Below are positions 50,257 through 58,937 of a DNA stretch of 64,000 nt, piece by piece. A program made the position numbers and the translations under genes. Numbering within the stretch: the first letter of the stretch is position 1; each line of letters begins with the position of its first letter. Source of the stretch: Candidatus Omnitrophota bacterium (GTDB taxonomy: Bacteria > Omnitrophota > Omnitrophia > Omnitrophales > JACROU01); NCBI GenBank assembly GCA_029261035.1, contig JAJDCD010000012.1:1-64000 (forward strand), read 5' to 3'. The notes under the pieces are model-generated. The model had not been told where the DNA came from and did not search any database. It saw nothing but the letters and a program-made list of their open reading frames with translations.

Positions 50257-51423
50257 TTACTTATCATTGAAAGACAATTGCTTCTTCTCATTTCTCATAG
50301 GTAATAACAAAATGAATTCCGTTCCTTTATCATTCAAATTCTTAACCTCTATCTTTCCACCATGAAGAAGAACAACACTGTATACAATAGTCAAGCCTAA
50401 CCCAGAACCTTCTTCCTTTGTTGTAAAGTATTCTTCAAAAATATGCTCAACCTTATCCTCCGATATTCCGACTCCAGAATCTGCGAAAGAAATAGAACAA
50501 ACCTGATCCTTAAAACTTGTTTCAACAGATAAAGACCCTCCTTTAGGCATTGCTTCCATCGCATTTTTTATAAGATTAACAGAAAGCTGATAAATTTTAT
50601 TTCGATCAAATAAAAAGTCAGGAAGTTTTTTATCTAGTTTCAAACTAATCTTAATCTTCATTTCATTCAATTCGGGCTCAAAGAAACGAACAGCCTCTTC
50701 TATGGGTTCATTTATAGCTCCTAACTCAAAGTCCGCAGGCGTTTGCCGTGTTGTCTTTAGAAAATTTTTAATTATTTGATCCATTCTAGAAGTCTCCTCC
50801 AACAAAACCTGTATGGACTGGTTAAATTCATTTTGATCTTTCTCAGGAAGGGTTTCTGATTTTTGAGAAAGAAGCTTTAAATGAATTAAAATAGAATTAA
50901 GAGGATTTCCAAGTTCATGAGCAATTCCTTGCGATAGCTTAACTAGGGATGAGATTCTTTCTAACTGTCCTAACTCCTTATCTTTTATTCGAATGGATGT
51001 AATATCCATAAGAACAAATAGAAAATAATCCACATTGCCTTCATTATTATAAAAAGGTTTTATGCTTAATATCAGAAAACGAGGCTTTGGATAAAACACT
51101 TCCTTTTCTTCACTCAATATCCCATCTTGTTTATCCATTTTATCTTCAGCCCAATGAAGCAAATCTGCATCAAAAATCATTTCTGAGAGGACTGTACTCT
51201 TATTAGGGTCAAATGAGACCCCTAAAGTACTTTGCGCAATTTTATTTGCCCATAAAATCTTTTGATTGGGTTCTACAGCCATAAGACCTATAGGCAAATC
51301 CACCAATAATTCCTTTAGATCTTGTCTCTCTTCTTCAATCTGTAGGATATATTTCTGAACCGCTTCTTTGTCTATCTTTTCTAAACGTTCTAATAATTTA
51401 TTTGTAAATAATGATTTAGACAT
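50257..51423 (-). CDS. Soluble PAS-domain sensor histidine kinase (NtrB/AtoS-like)
   Basis: A 388-residue kinase without membrane segments. A coiled start (about 1-38) leads to a PAS domain (about 42-145, DLPIGLMAVEPNQKILWAN), HisKA with phospho-acceptor H169 (SQGIAHELGNPLNSI) and HATPase with NLIKNAMEAMP, DSGVGI and GSGLGLTIV. It senses a cytoplasmic signal, perhaps by PAS ligand. Its ATG overlaps the trpC stop by 8 bases, so it appears to be made with the tryptophan enzymes. Confidence 0.9.
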   Translation of the reverse strand: MSKSLFTNKLLERLEKIDKEAVQKYILQIEEERQDLKELLVDLPIGLMAVEPNQKILWANKIAQSTLGVSFDPNKSTVLSEMIFDADLLHWAEDKMDKQDGILSEEKEVFYPKPRFLILSIKPFYNNEGNVDYFLFVLMDITSIRIKDKELGQLERISSLVKLSQGIAHELGNPLNSILIHLKLLSQKSETLPEKDQNEFNQSIQVLLEETSRMDQIIKNFLKTTRQTPADFELGAINEPIEEAVRFFEPELNEMKIKISLKLDKKLPDFLFDRNKIYQLSVNLIKNAMEAMPKGGSLSVETSFKDQVCSISFADSGVGISEDKVEHIFEEYFTTKEEGSGLGLTIVYSVVLLHGGKIEVKNLNDKGTEFILLLPMRNEKKQLSFNDK

Positions 51424-52207
51424 TTTTCCCTACCAATTCTTTTGTTTTCTCCAGTATTTTTTTTGACTTAAGCAAACTTGTCCCAATTAAGAAGGCATGT
51501 ACTCCTTTTGATAAAAAAGTTTCAATCTCTTCTCGAGTAGACAGGCCACTTTCAACCACAACTGTTTTGTTTTTAGGAACTCTGGACAACAATCTTTCTG
51601 AAACCCCTAGATTTGTAGACAATGTACTTAAGTTCCTATTATTTATTCCTATTATATCGCAATCAATTTTCAACACTTTATCCATATCCTCTTCAGAATG
51701 AACTTCTACAAGAACATCTAGGTTTAGAGATTGTGCTAATTGATAAAACTCTCTCAATTCTTCCTCCGTCAAAAACATAGCAATAAGAAGGATCGCATCT
51801 GCAGACAATACTTTTGATTCATATATTTGATAAGTATCCAGAATAAAATCTTTTCTTAGAATGGGGAGCTTTGTTACTTTTCGAATGGTTTTTAAATAAC
51901 TAGGTCTTCCTAAAAAATATTTCGTCTCCGTTAAAACCGACAACGCTTTTGCACCACCCTGTTCGTACCACTCTGCTATCTTAAGAGGATTAAAATCCTC
52001 AACGATAATCCCATTTGATGGACTCGCCTTTTTTATTTCCGCAATAATATGAGTTCCCTTATTAGAAGAAATTGCTTTTTTAAATGAAAAAGAATCTGGC
52101 TTAAAGCTATTTTCCTCAATAGATTTAATTAATCTTTTTTCAGGAAAACGGAGTTTTAGCTCCTCAACTTCCCTTTTTTTGTTCTTTATAATTTCATCTA
52201 GAATCAT
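51416..52207 (-). CDS. trpC: Indole-3-glycerol-phosphate synthase
   Basis: A 263-residue TIM-barrel enzyme of tryptophan synthesis. Motifs are IIAEIKKASPSNGII (phosphate and catalytic Lys), LPILRKDFILDTYQIYES, ADAILLIAMFL, IGINNRNL and VVESGLSTREEI. Length is typical. It follows trpD by 32 bases. TrpF, TrpA and TrpB are not in the window. Confidence 0.96.
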   Translation of the reverse strand: MILDEIIKNKKREVEELKLRFPEKRLIKSIEENSFKPDSFSFKKAISSNKGTHIIAEIKKASPSNGIIVEDFNPLKIAEWYEQGGAKALSVLTETKYFLGRPSYLKTIRKVTKLPILRKDFILDTYQIYESKVLSADAILLIAMFLTEEELREFYQLAQSLNLDVLVEVHSEEDMDKVLKIDCDIIGINNRNLSTLSTNLGVSERLLSRVPKNKTVVVESGLSTREEIETFLSKGVHAFLIGTSLLKSKKILEKTKELVGKNV

Positions 52208-52239
52208 TTCTTCACACCTTGATTAGTTAGAAAAATCAA

Positions 52240-53265
52240 TCAACTTGGCAACACAATTCCATTAGATATTTCTATCGCTTTTTTAAGTTGAGCATAAGCT
52301 CTGCCGGTTTCTATAGAATACAATCCTAGCGCAACTCCCTCTTTAATGCTAGAGGCTCTTCCAGAGGCAAACAACCCCAAAGCCGCATTCGCAAGAACAA
52401 CATTTCTTCTTGGACCCTTTTCCTTTCCTTGCAATATATCTAAAGCTATTCTTTTATTTTCTTTAAGGTTCTTAGTATTCAAATCCTTAGGGTTTATCTT
52501 TTTCATTCCAAAATCAGAGGGCGACAATGTATGTTTTTGGATTTTGCGTTTATATAATTGAGTCCCATGAGCATCTCCTGTTAGAGAAATTTCATCATAT
52601 CCCCCCTCACTCATAAATACCCACACATGTTTAGAACCTAGTTTTTTTAATATATCTATATACACACCCACCAAAGAAGGTTCTGAAACACCTATAATTT
52701 GATTTTTAACTTTAGCAGGGTTTAGTAAAGGACCTAAAAAATTAAAGATAGATTTGATTTTCAGTTTCTGACGAATGGGTTGAATCTTAGCAAATGCTGG
52801 ATGATAAAATGGAGCATGCAAATAAGTGAAATTGCTTTTTTTAACTAATTTAGTAAGATCAGACTTCTTAAGTTCTAAGGAGTACCCAAAAGCCTCCAAC
52901 AGATCTGAGCTGCCACACTGAGAAGAAATAGATCTATTTCCATGCTTAATTATCTGAGCTCCAGCTCCAGCAGCAATCAGAGCGGCAATCGTAGAAATAT
53001 TAAATGTGTTTTTCCCATCCCCTCCGGTACCACAAAAATCAACTGCAAAAGGTTGATTATGATGAACAACATTCATTTTCTTTCTCAACAATTGGACGGC
53101 AGACAATAGTTCTACAGCAGATTCTCCTTTTTTTCTTAATAAAAGAAGAGAAAGTAAGTTAGAATACATAGAATTAGAACTATTGAAGTAACTCTGAATA
53201 AGCTCCAGAGCTTCTTTCGAGTTTAAATCCGTATTATTTAATAGCTTTTGTATAATAGCATCCAT
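52240..53265 (-). CDS. trpD: Anthranilate phosphoribosyltransferase
   Basis: A 341-residue enzyme that transfers the phosphoribosyl group of PRPP to anthranilate. Motifs: VDFCGTGGDGKNTFNIST (PRPP-binding GTGGD), KHGNRSISSQCGSSDLLEAFGY and FNFLGPLLNPAK. It is the first trp gene downstream of the lipoprotein gene that reads the other way, so it needs its own promoter or long readthrough. Confidence 0.96.
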   Translation of the reverse strand: MDAIIQKLLNNTDLNSKEALELIQSYFNSSNSMYSNLLSLLLLRKKGESAVELLSAVQLLRKKMNVVHHNQPFAVDFCGTGGDGKNTFNISTIAALIAAGAGAQIIKHGNRSISSQCGSSDLLEAFGYSLELKKSDLTKLVKKSNFTYLHAPFYHPAFAKIQPIRQKLKIKSIFNFLGPLLNPAKVKNQIIGVSEPSLVGVYIDILKKLGSKHVWVFMSEGGYDEISLTGDAHGTQLYKRKIQKHTLSPSDFGMKKINPKDLNTKNLKENKRIALDILQGKEKGPRRNVVLANAALGLFASGRASSIKEGVALGLYSIETGRAYAQLKKAIEISNGIVLPS

Positions 53266-53280
53266 ATAAGGCCCATCTAA

Positions 53281-54042
53281 ATGAAAATAAAATATTTAAA
53301 ATTACTTCTAATTTATTCTTTCTTACTCTGTTTACCCTTAAGTTCCTGCAGTAAACTTTTTCCGCCAAAAGAGATTACAGTTCAAATAATACCTCAGGAA
53401 AAAGGCTTCATTGCTCATTTAAACATTTCAAGAAAAGGTCAGGTTCTAATTATACAAACTGAGGAAATCAACCCCTCTCATCCAGAACTTAAAAAAATAT
53501 TAGAGACTCCAAACACTTCTTTTACGCTTATTCTTCCATTAATAAATGAAACTTTAATCAAAACAATTTCTCAACCCTTATGGATTGAGAAAATGAATGA
53601 ATTTCACTATATCGATCTTAACTCAGTACCTGAATATCTTAAAAAGTATTTGTTAGAGCTTAAATCAAAAAAAATATTTTCCAAACCAACACGTCAAAAC
53701 AGATACGTCCCTCTTAAAGACGCCGTTCTTATCTCTGTCTCACCTCACGAAAGCCTCGAATATAAAGAATCAACTAAAATTTGCTTTAAATTAATTCGAG
53801 GAAAAACTTCCTTTGTATTCACCCCAGAACTTACCCTGAAACTGATTGCGGATATGAAGAAAACATTTGGCAAACGTGGCATGAGAACAGACTTACTTGT
53901 CTCCAGCTCCATAACAGACGTTCCAGATATACTTTTGAATGAGTTCTTTGGAACACCTCATGTTATCAACATATCTCAAAGCGATTATACAGAAACTCCT
54001 ATTTTTGAATCACAGGGTAAAGTAATAAAACAAATAAACTAG
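53281..54042 (+). CDS. Putative lipoprotein of unknown function
   Basis: A 253-residue protein with a signal peptide ending LPLSSCSK, a lipobox with Cys 23 and Ser at +2, which in many diderms sends lipoproteins to the outer membrane. No known domain is recognised; the mature part contains ITVQIIPQEKGFIAHLNISRKG and looks beta-rich. It starts 15 bases from trpD (divergent) and ends 3 bases from trpG (convergent), lying alone on the + strand inside the tryptophan cluster. Confidence 0.7.
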   Translation: MKIKYLKLLLIYSFLLCLPLSSCSKLFPPKEITVQIIPQEKGFIAHLNISRKGQVLIIQTEEINPSHPELKKILETPNTSFTLILPLINETLIKTISQPLWIEKMNEFHYIDLNSVPEYLKKYLLELKSKKIFSKPTRQNRYVPLKDAVLISVSPHESLEYKESTKICFKLIRGKTSFVFTPELTLKLIADMKKTFGKRGMRTDLLVSSSITDVPDILLNEFFGTPHVINISQSDYTETPIFESQGKVIKQIN

Positions 54043-54045
54043 CTT

Positions 54046-54618
54046 TTACTTCACACTCAAAAAATTCTTAAGCAAGATCTTGCCTTCTTTAGTCATAATC
54101 GATTCTGGATGGAATTGAACACCCCATGTAGGATAATTTTTGTGTTTAATACCCATAATTTCTTGACTGCTCGTCCATGCATTGACAATAAAATCCTTAG
54201 GCAAGGTGTTTTTGTCAATCAATAAGGAATGATAACGTGTTGCAATAAAAGGATTACTCATAGATTTATAGATTGGATCATTCTTATGTTTAACCTCAGA
54301 GGTTTTTCCATGCATAATCTTTTTAGCACGAACAATTTTAGCTCCGTAACTATAGCCTATACATTGATGCCCTAAACAAATTCCTAATATGGGTATTTTT
54401 CCATTAAACTCTCTTATGACATCATTAGAAATCCCTGCTTCTTTTGGGGTACAAGGACCTGGAGATATTACTATTTTATCTGGTTTCATCCGTTTAATTT
54501 GCTGAATACTCGTTTCATTGTTACGAAACACCTTCAATTTACCTCCGAGTTCACCTAGGTACTGTACGACGTTATAAGTAAATGAATCAAAGTTATCTAT
54601 CATAATAATTCTATTCAT
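54046..54618 (-). CDS. trpG: Anthranilate synthase glutamine amidotransferase subunit
   Basis: A 190-residue class-I glutamine amidotransferase. The triad is visible: nucleophile Cys in GICLGHQCIGY, and His and Glu in WGVQFHPESIM, with the oxyanion motif SPGPCTPKEAG. It passes ammonia to TrpE; in some bacteria the same protein serves folate synthesis (PabA). Its start overlaps the trpE stop by 4 bases, so it is translationally coupled. Confidence 0.94.
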   Translation of the reverse strand: MNRIIMIDNFDSFTYNVVQYLGELGGKLKVFRNNETSIQQIKRMKPDKIVISPGPCTPKEAGISNDVIREFNGKIPILGICLGHQCIGYSYGAKIVRAKKIMHGKTSEVKHKNDPIYKSMSNPFIATRYHSLLIDKNTLPKDFIVNAWTSSQEIMGIKHKNYPTWGVQFHPESIMTKEGKILLKNFLSVK

Positions 54619-56051
54619 AACAAATCATTTCCTTCTGATATCTGTATCGCATGAATCAATGCTTTTGCTTTATTAACAGTCTCTTCATACTCTTTTTCTG
54701 GATTAGAATCATAAACAATTCCTGCTCCTGCTTGAACATAAGCGTGATCTTTATCTACAACCACTGTCCTTATAGCAATACACATATCCATATCTCCCGT
54801 TAAACTAAAATAACCTACAGCACCCGCGTAAGGGCCTCTTTTATCCTTCTCAAGCTCGTCAATAATTTCCATTGCTCTAATTTTAGGAGCTCCAGACACC
54901 GTCCCCGCAGGAAATGTAGCTTTCAATAGATCAAAATCTGTTTTGTTTGACTGTAATGTTCCCGTTACATCCGTAACTAAATGCATCACATGAGAATAAC
55001 GTTCAACCCGGGCGTAATCATCCACTTCCACAGTATTCGTTTTTGAAACACGCCCCAAATCATTACGCCCCAAGTCAACTAGCATTAAATGTTCTGCCAT
55101 TTCTTTCTTCGAATTCTTAAGGTCTTGTTCTAATTTCTTGTCTTCTTTCTCAGTCTTCCCTCTGGGTCTTGTTCCAGCAATCGGACGAACCTCTGCCGTC
55201 GTTCCTGTTTTCTTAACTAGAAGCTCGGGACTAGAACCAATAAGTTTCAAGTTATTGTGTCTAAAGTAAAACATATAAGGAGATGGATTCAAGGATCTTA
55301 AAACGCGATAAATAGAAAAATCATCTTGAACTTTTCCCAAATCAAAACGTTGACTCATTACAACCTGAATACAATCTCCTTGGCGAATATAGTTCTTAAT
55401 TTTCTTAACTTTACTCGTAAAACTTTGCTTAGATAAATTAGATTTTAATTTAAAAGCTGAAGGTCGAGTAGCTCTTTTCTTAACAACAACTTTCGTATCT
55501 AAAAGTTTGTGGTATTTATTTAGGTCGACCTGCACTTTCTTATAGTTACTTTCTAAGTTCTTATCACACTCTATAAGTTGAACAATACGCATCTTTTTTT
55601 CTAAATGGTCAAAAAGAATAAAGTGATCAACCCAATAAAAAACACTTTCAGCAATGGGAAGACTTGGTTTTTTATTTTGAATTGATACCGATTCAAAATA
55701 ACGAACATTTTCATAGGACAAGTACCCAACAAGCCCACCTTGAAAATCAGGCAAATATTCTGATTTTTGAAATTTCTTTCTTTTGGGTTCAATCTCTTTT
55801 TCCAAAGTTTCTAATACACTTTTATCTTGATTAAATACAAACTCTTTCTTTGGAGATGGGCAAATAAAAGAGTATCTACCTAGTTGAGCCCCTAATTCTA
55901 CCGACTCTAAGAGAATGGCGGGATTGTCTTCCTTATTTAATTTAAGAAAAACAGACACAGGAGTCTCTAGATCAGCCATAATCTCCTTGAAAACTGGAGT
56001 AATTGTTCCTTTTTTATATTTTTTCAACTCGCTCAATGAGGGTGATATCAT
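54615..56051 (-). CDS. trpE: Anthranilate synthase component I
   Basis: A 478-residue chorismate-using enzyme. Visible are the N-terminal ILLESVELGAQLGRYSF (LLES, the tryptophan feedback site), MFYFRHNNLKLIGSSPELLV, RPIAGTRPRGKTEKED, HLMLVDLGRNDLGRV and FPAGTVSGAPKIRAMEII. Similar to but distinguishable from PabB by the LLES region and by the trp context. It follows hisF by 3 bases, so no separate trp leader or attenuator can fit. Confidence 0.94.
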   Translation of the reverse strand: MISPSLSELKKYKKGTITPVFKEIMADLETPVSVFLKLNKEDNPAILLESVELGAQLGRYSFICPSPKKEFVFNQDKSVLETLEKEIEPKRKKFQKSEYLPDFQGGLVGYLSYENVRYFESVSIQNKKPSLPIAESVFYWVDHFILFDHLEKKMRIVQLIECDKNLESNYKKVQVDLNKYHKLLDTKVVVKKRATRPSAFKLKSNLSKQSFTSKVKKIKNYIRQGDCIQVVMSQRFDLGKVQDDFSIYRVLRSLNPSPYMFYFRHNNLKLIGSSPELLVKKTGTTAEVRPIAGTRPRGKTEKEDKKLEQDLKNSKKEMAEHLMLVDLGRNDLGRVSKTNTVEVDDYARVERYSHVMHLVTDVTGTLQSNKTDFDLLKATFPAGTVSGAPKIRAMEIIDELEKDKRGPYAGAVGYFSLTGDMDMCIAIRTVVVDKDHAYVQAGAGIVYDSNPEKEYEETVNKAKALIHAIQISEGNDLL

Positions 56052-56054
56052 AAT

Positions 56055-56813
56055 TTACCTTCTTACAGGAACGTCCTTATTCATTAAATACTCTTTTACT
56101 TGCGTTACTGTTAATTCGCCAAAATGAAATAAACTTGCAGCCAAAGCAGCGTCTGCCTTTCCTTCTTTAAAAGCTTCTTCAAAATGCTCCAATTTCCCAG
56201 CCCCACCCGAAGCTATCACAGGTACAGAAACGGCATCAGATACTTTTTTTGTCAGGTCTAAATCATAACCTTCCTTAGTGCCATCACAATCCATACTTGT
56301 TAATAAAATTTCTCCTCCTCCAAGACTTACAACTTCTTTTGCCCATTCGACAACATCTCTACCTGTATCTATTCTCCCACCATGAGTAAAAACATTCCAA
56401 CTACCTTCGGAATTTCTTTTAGCATCTATGGCAACAACAATACATTGAGAACCAAATTGGTCTGAAGCTTTTTTTACGAGCTCGGGCTTTTCGACTGCTC
56501 TTGTGTTCAAGGACACTTTATCGCATCCTGCTTTAAGCAAATCTCGAATATCTCCAACCCCTTGAATTCCTCCACCTACCGTAAAGGGGATATAAATAGA
56601 TTCCGCTACTTTCTCAACGATCTTTAGTAAAATAGGTCTTTCCTCATGAGAAGCTGTAATATCCAAAAAAACAAGCTCATCCGCATTCTGCTTATCATAG
56701 GCAATAGCACACTCAACAGGATCTCCAGCGTCTACAAGGTCAACAAATTGAACCCCTTTAACAACACGGCCTTCATGAACATCTAAACACGGTATAATTC
56801 TTTTTGTTAACAT
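56055..56813 (-). CDS. hisF: Imidazole glycerol-phosphate synthase cyclase subunit
   Basis: A 252-residue TIM barrel opening [21 protein letters not shown], with the second phosphate site [10 protein letters not shown]-type motif ([17 protein letters not shown]). The catalytic aspartates are in CLDV and [12 protein letters not shown]. Works with HisH to make imidazole glycerol phosphate and AICAR. Starts 18 bases after hisA. Confidence 0.97.
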   Translation of the reverse strand: MLTKRIIPCLDVHEGRVVKGVQFVDLVDAGDPVECAIAYDKQNADELVFLDITASHEERPILLKIVEKVAESIYIPFTVGGGIQGVGDIRDLLKAGCDKVSLNTRAVEKPELVKKASDQFGSQCIVVAIDAKRNSEGSWNVFTHGGRIDTGRDVVEWAKEVVSLGGGEILLTSMDCDGTKEGYDLDLTKKVSDAVSVPVIASGGAGKLEHFEEAFKEGKADAALAASLFHFGELTVTQVKEYLMNKDVPVRR

Positions 56814-56831
56814 TCAATAATCTCCAGCGAG

Positions 56832-57557
56832 TTACTTTTTAACCAACTCAACGGCTTCTTTTAAATTAATTTTATCTTCATATAAAGCACGGCCAATAAT
56901 AGTTCCATTAAAATTAGGTTCTTTAATTTCCAAAACTTTTTTTACATCCTCAATATTTGCCATGCCTCCAGACAATATAAACTCAATGGATGGTTGCAAG
57001 TTCAAAACCTCTTTCAAACCTTCTATATTAGGCCCTTGCAGCATTCCATCTTTAGAAATATCCGTCCAAACACCGTAAGAAGCTCCCATCTCCGCAATAT
57101 GATTTAAGAAATCTTCTTGGTTAACTCCGCTCCCTTTCTTCCAACCATGCGTTTGAACTAACCCGTCACGCACATCCATACCAATTGCAATCTGACTAGA
57201 AAATTCAGAAAGAATCTCTTTAACAAATCCTTTATCAACAGCACGAGTTCCAACAATAACTCTGGAAACACCTATATCTAAAGCCGTCTTAATTTGCTCA
57301 ATTGTTCTTACACCTCCACCAAGCTGAACTGGGGTATGAGTCTCATCAATGATCTTTCTTACGTATTCAAAATTTTTAAATTCACCATGAACTGCTCCAT
57401 CTAAATCAACTACATGTATAAAATCTGCTCCCGCTTCTTGCCACCGCCTAGCATAATCCACAGGTTCTCCTGGATACTCTGCCACCTGAGCAAAATCACC
57501 TCTTCGAAGTCGTACTACTTTTCCGTCCAAAATGTCAATAGAGGGGTATAACAACAT
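56832..57557 (-). CDS. hisA: Phosphoribosylformimino-AICAR ribotide isomerase
   Basis: A 241-residue TIM barrel, paralogous to HisF. It begins LLYPSIDILDGKVVRLRRGD (HisA start, Asp catalytic) and contains VDLDGAVHGEF, QLGGGVRTIEQI, WTDISKDGMLQGPN (second catalytic Asp region) and FILSGGMANIEDV. Histidine pathway step 4. It follows hisH by 13 bases. Confidence 0.96.
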   Translation of the reverse strand: MLLYPSIDILDGKVVRLRRGDFAQVAEYPGEPVDYARRWQEAGADFIHVVDLDGAVHGEFKNFEYVRKIIDETHTPVQLGGGVRTIEQIKTALDIGVSRVIVGTRAVDKGFVKEILSEFSSQIAIGMDVRDGLVQTHGWKKGSGVNQEDFLNHIAEMGASYGVWTDISKDGMLQGPNIEGLKEVLNLQPSIEFILSGGMANIEDVKKVLEIKEPNFNGTIIGRALYEDKINLKEAVELVKK

Positions 57558-57570
57558 AACTTTTTCTCCT

Positions 57571-58176
57571 TTAATAATTAATAAAGTTTTCTAAAATTTT
57601 AAGTCCTTCCGATTGGCTTTTCTCAGGGTGAAACTGAGTCGCCCAAACATTCTCTTTTTCAATAATTGCAGGAAAATCCACACCGTAAGACGCCTTACCA
57701 ACAACAATGGAGGGGTCTTCTGGAATGGCATAAAAAGAATGCACAAAATAGAAATAGGTATCTTTTTTTGTATCCTTAAAAATACCGCTCTGACCTTCAT
57801 TTGGAACAATCGAGTTCCATCCCATATGAGGTACTTTTAAATCCCGGTTTTGAAATCGAGCTATTTTCCCCTTAAATATATTCAACCCCGGAATATCTGG
57901 ATTTTCATCGCTAGATGAAAATAAAACTTGTAATCCTATGCATATGCCCAAAAAAGGTTTGTTATTCTGAATCACTTTTTTAATCGGAGAAATTAAATTT
58001 CTTTTTCTCAGTTCACACATCGCGTCTCCAAAAGCACCCACTCCCGGAAGAATAACCTTATCCGCCTGAAGAACGACATCCTTATCTGATGTCACAACAA
58101 CACTCGCTCCCAATTTTTCTAACGCCTTGGATACACTTCGAAGATTTCCTGAGCCATAATCAATAACTGCTATCAT
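57571..58176 (-). CDS. hisH: Imidazole glycerol-phosphate synthase glutaminase subunit
   Basis: About 201 residues. The start MIAVIDYGSGNLRSV is the normal HisH start and has AGGGAG ten bases upstream; an in-frame ATG 13 codons earlier is rejected. Cys nucleophile in GICIGLQVLFSSSDE, His and Glu in WATQFHPEKSQ, PGVGAFGDAM oxyanion motif. Provides ammonia to HisF. Confidence 0.95.
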   Translation of the reverse strand: MIAVIDYGSGNLRSVSKALEKLGASVVVTSDKDVVLQADKVILPGVGAFGDAMCELRKRNLISPIKKVIQNNKPFLGICIGLQVLFSSSDENPDIPGLNIFKGKIARFQNRDLKVPHMGWNSIVPNEGQSGIFKDTKKDTYFYFVHSFYAIPEDPSIVVGKASYGVDFPAIIEKENVWATQFHPEKSQSEGLKILENFINY

Positions 58177-58263
58177 TAAAAAAACTCCCTTAAAGATTGC
58201 ATCAAATTTACACACTTTATAAGCAAAACATGCCCTATTATAAATTAACAGAATTGCCTTAAG

Positions 58264-58890
58264 TTATTCTTTTAACTTTCCCTTAGTAGAAGGAATGCCT
58301 TTGCTACGGGGATCAATTTGAGTGGCCATATCTAAAGCCTTAGAGACACACTTAAAGAGCGCCTCTATGACATGGTGAGGATCTGTACCAAACTGAATAA
58401 TCACATTCATATTAATTCCAGCGTGTTGGACAAAAGTCTTAAAGAATTCTCTAGCATCATTTAAAAGATAAGAATTCTTGCGCTCAGTAATTTTCACCTT
58501 ACGGTCTACTGTGTAATGAAATGAAGGTCGATCTGATATGTCTAGTGCTACTTGAACTAAAGCCTCATCCATTGGAAGTATAAAAAAACCATAACGCTTA
58601 ATTCCTTTTTTCGTACCCAAACACTCGCTAAAAGCTTTCCCCAAACAAATGGCCGTATCTTCATTAGTATGGTGTATATCAATGTGAATATCTCCAACAG
58701 CCTTAACTTCTATATCGAATAAACCATGCTTTGCGAATCCTTCTAACATATGATCCAGAAAAGCAACGTCGGTCTTTACTTTTGATTTTCCACTTCCATC
58801 AATTTTTACTTTAACTTGAATATCTGTTTCGCTTGTCTTTCTCTTAAAACTTGCGGATCTCTTATTAGATTTAACTGACTTTGTATTCAT
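58264..58890 (-). CDS. hisB: Imidazoleglycerol-phosphate dehydratase
   Basis: About 208 residues: IGPD domain only, without the histidinol-phosphatase half of enterobacterial HisB. FLDHMLEGFAKHGLFD and DIHHTNEDTAICLGKAF hold the manganese-binding His and Glu, with DLSDR-like ALDISDRPSF and AGINMNVIIQFGTDPHHVIEALFKC. The ATG at 58890 has AAGAGA before it, whereas the ATG 9 codons upstream has none. The first 20 residues are Lys/Ser-rich, an unusual extension. Confidence 0.95.
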   Translation of the reverse strand: MNTKSVKSNKRSASFKRKTSETDIQVKVKIDGSGKSKVKTDVAFLDHMLEGFAKHGLFDIEVKAVGDIHIDIHHTNEDTAICLGKAFSECLGTKKGIKRYGFFILPMDEALVQVALDISDRPSFHYTVDRKVKITERKNSYLLNDAREFFKTFVQHAGINMNVIIQFGTDPHHVIEALFKCVSKALDMATQIDPRSKGIPSTKGKLKE

Positions 58891-58937
58891 TCGATTCTCT
58901 TTTCTTATGCCTAACATTTAGGGACTACTATAAAACG

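Noticed and set aside
56052-56054. Search for a trp leader peptide or attenuator before trpE
   Set aside because: Only 3 bases separate trpE from hisF, so there is no room for one.
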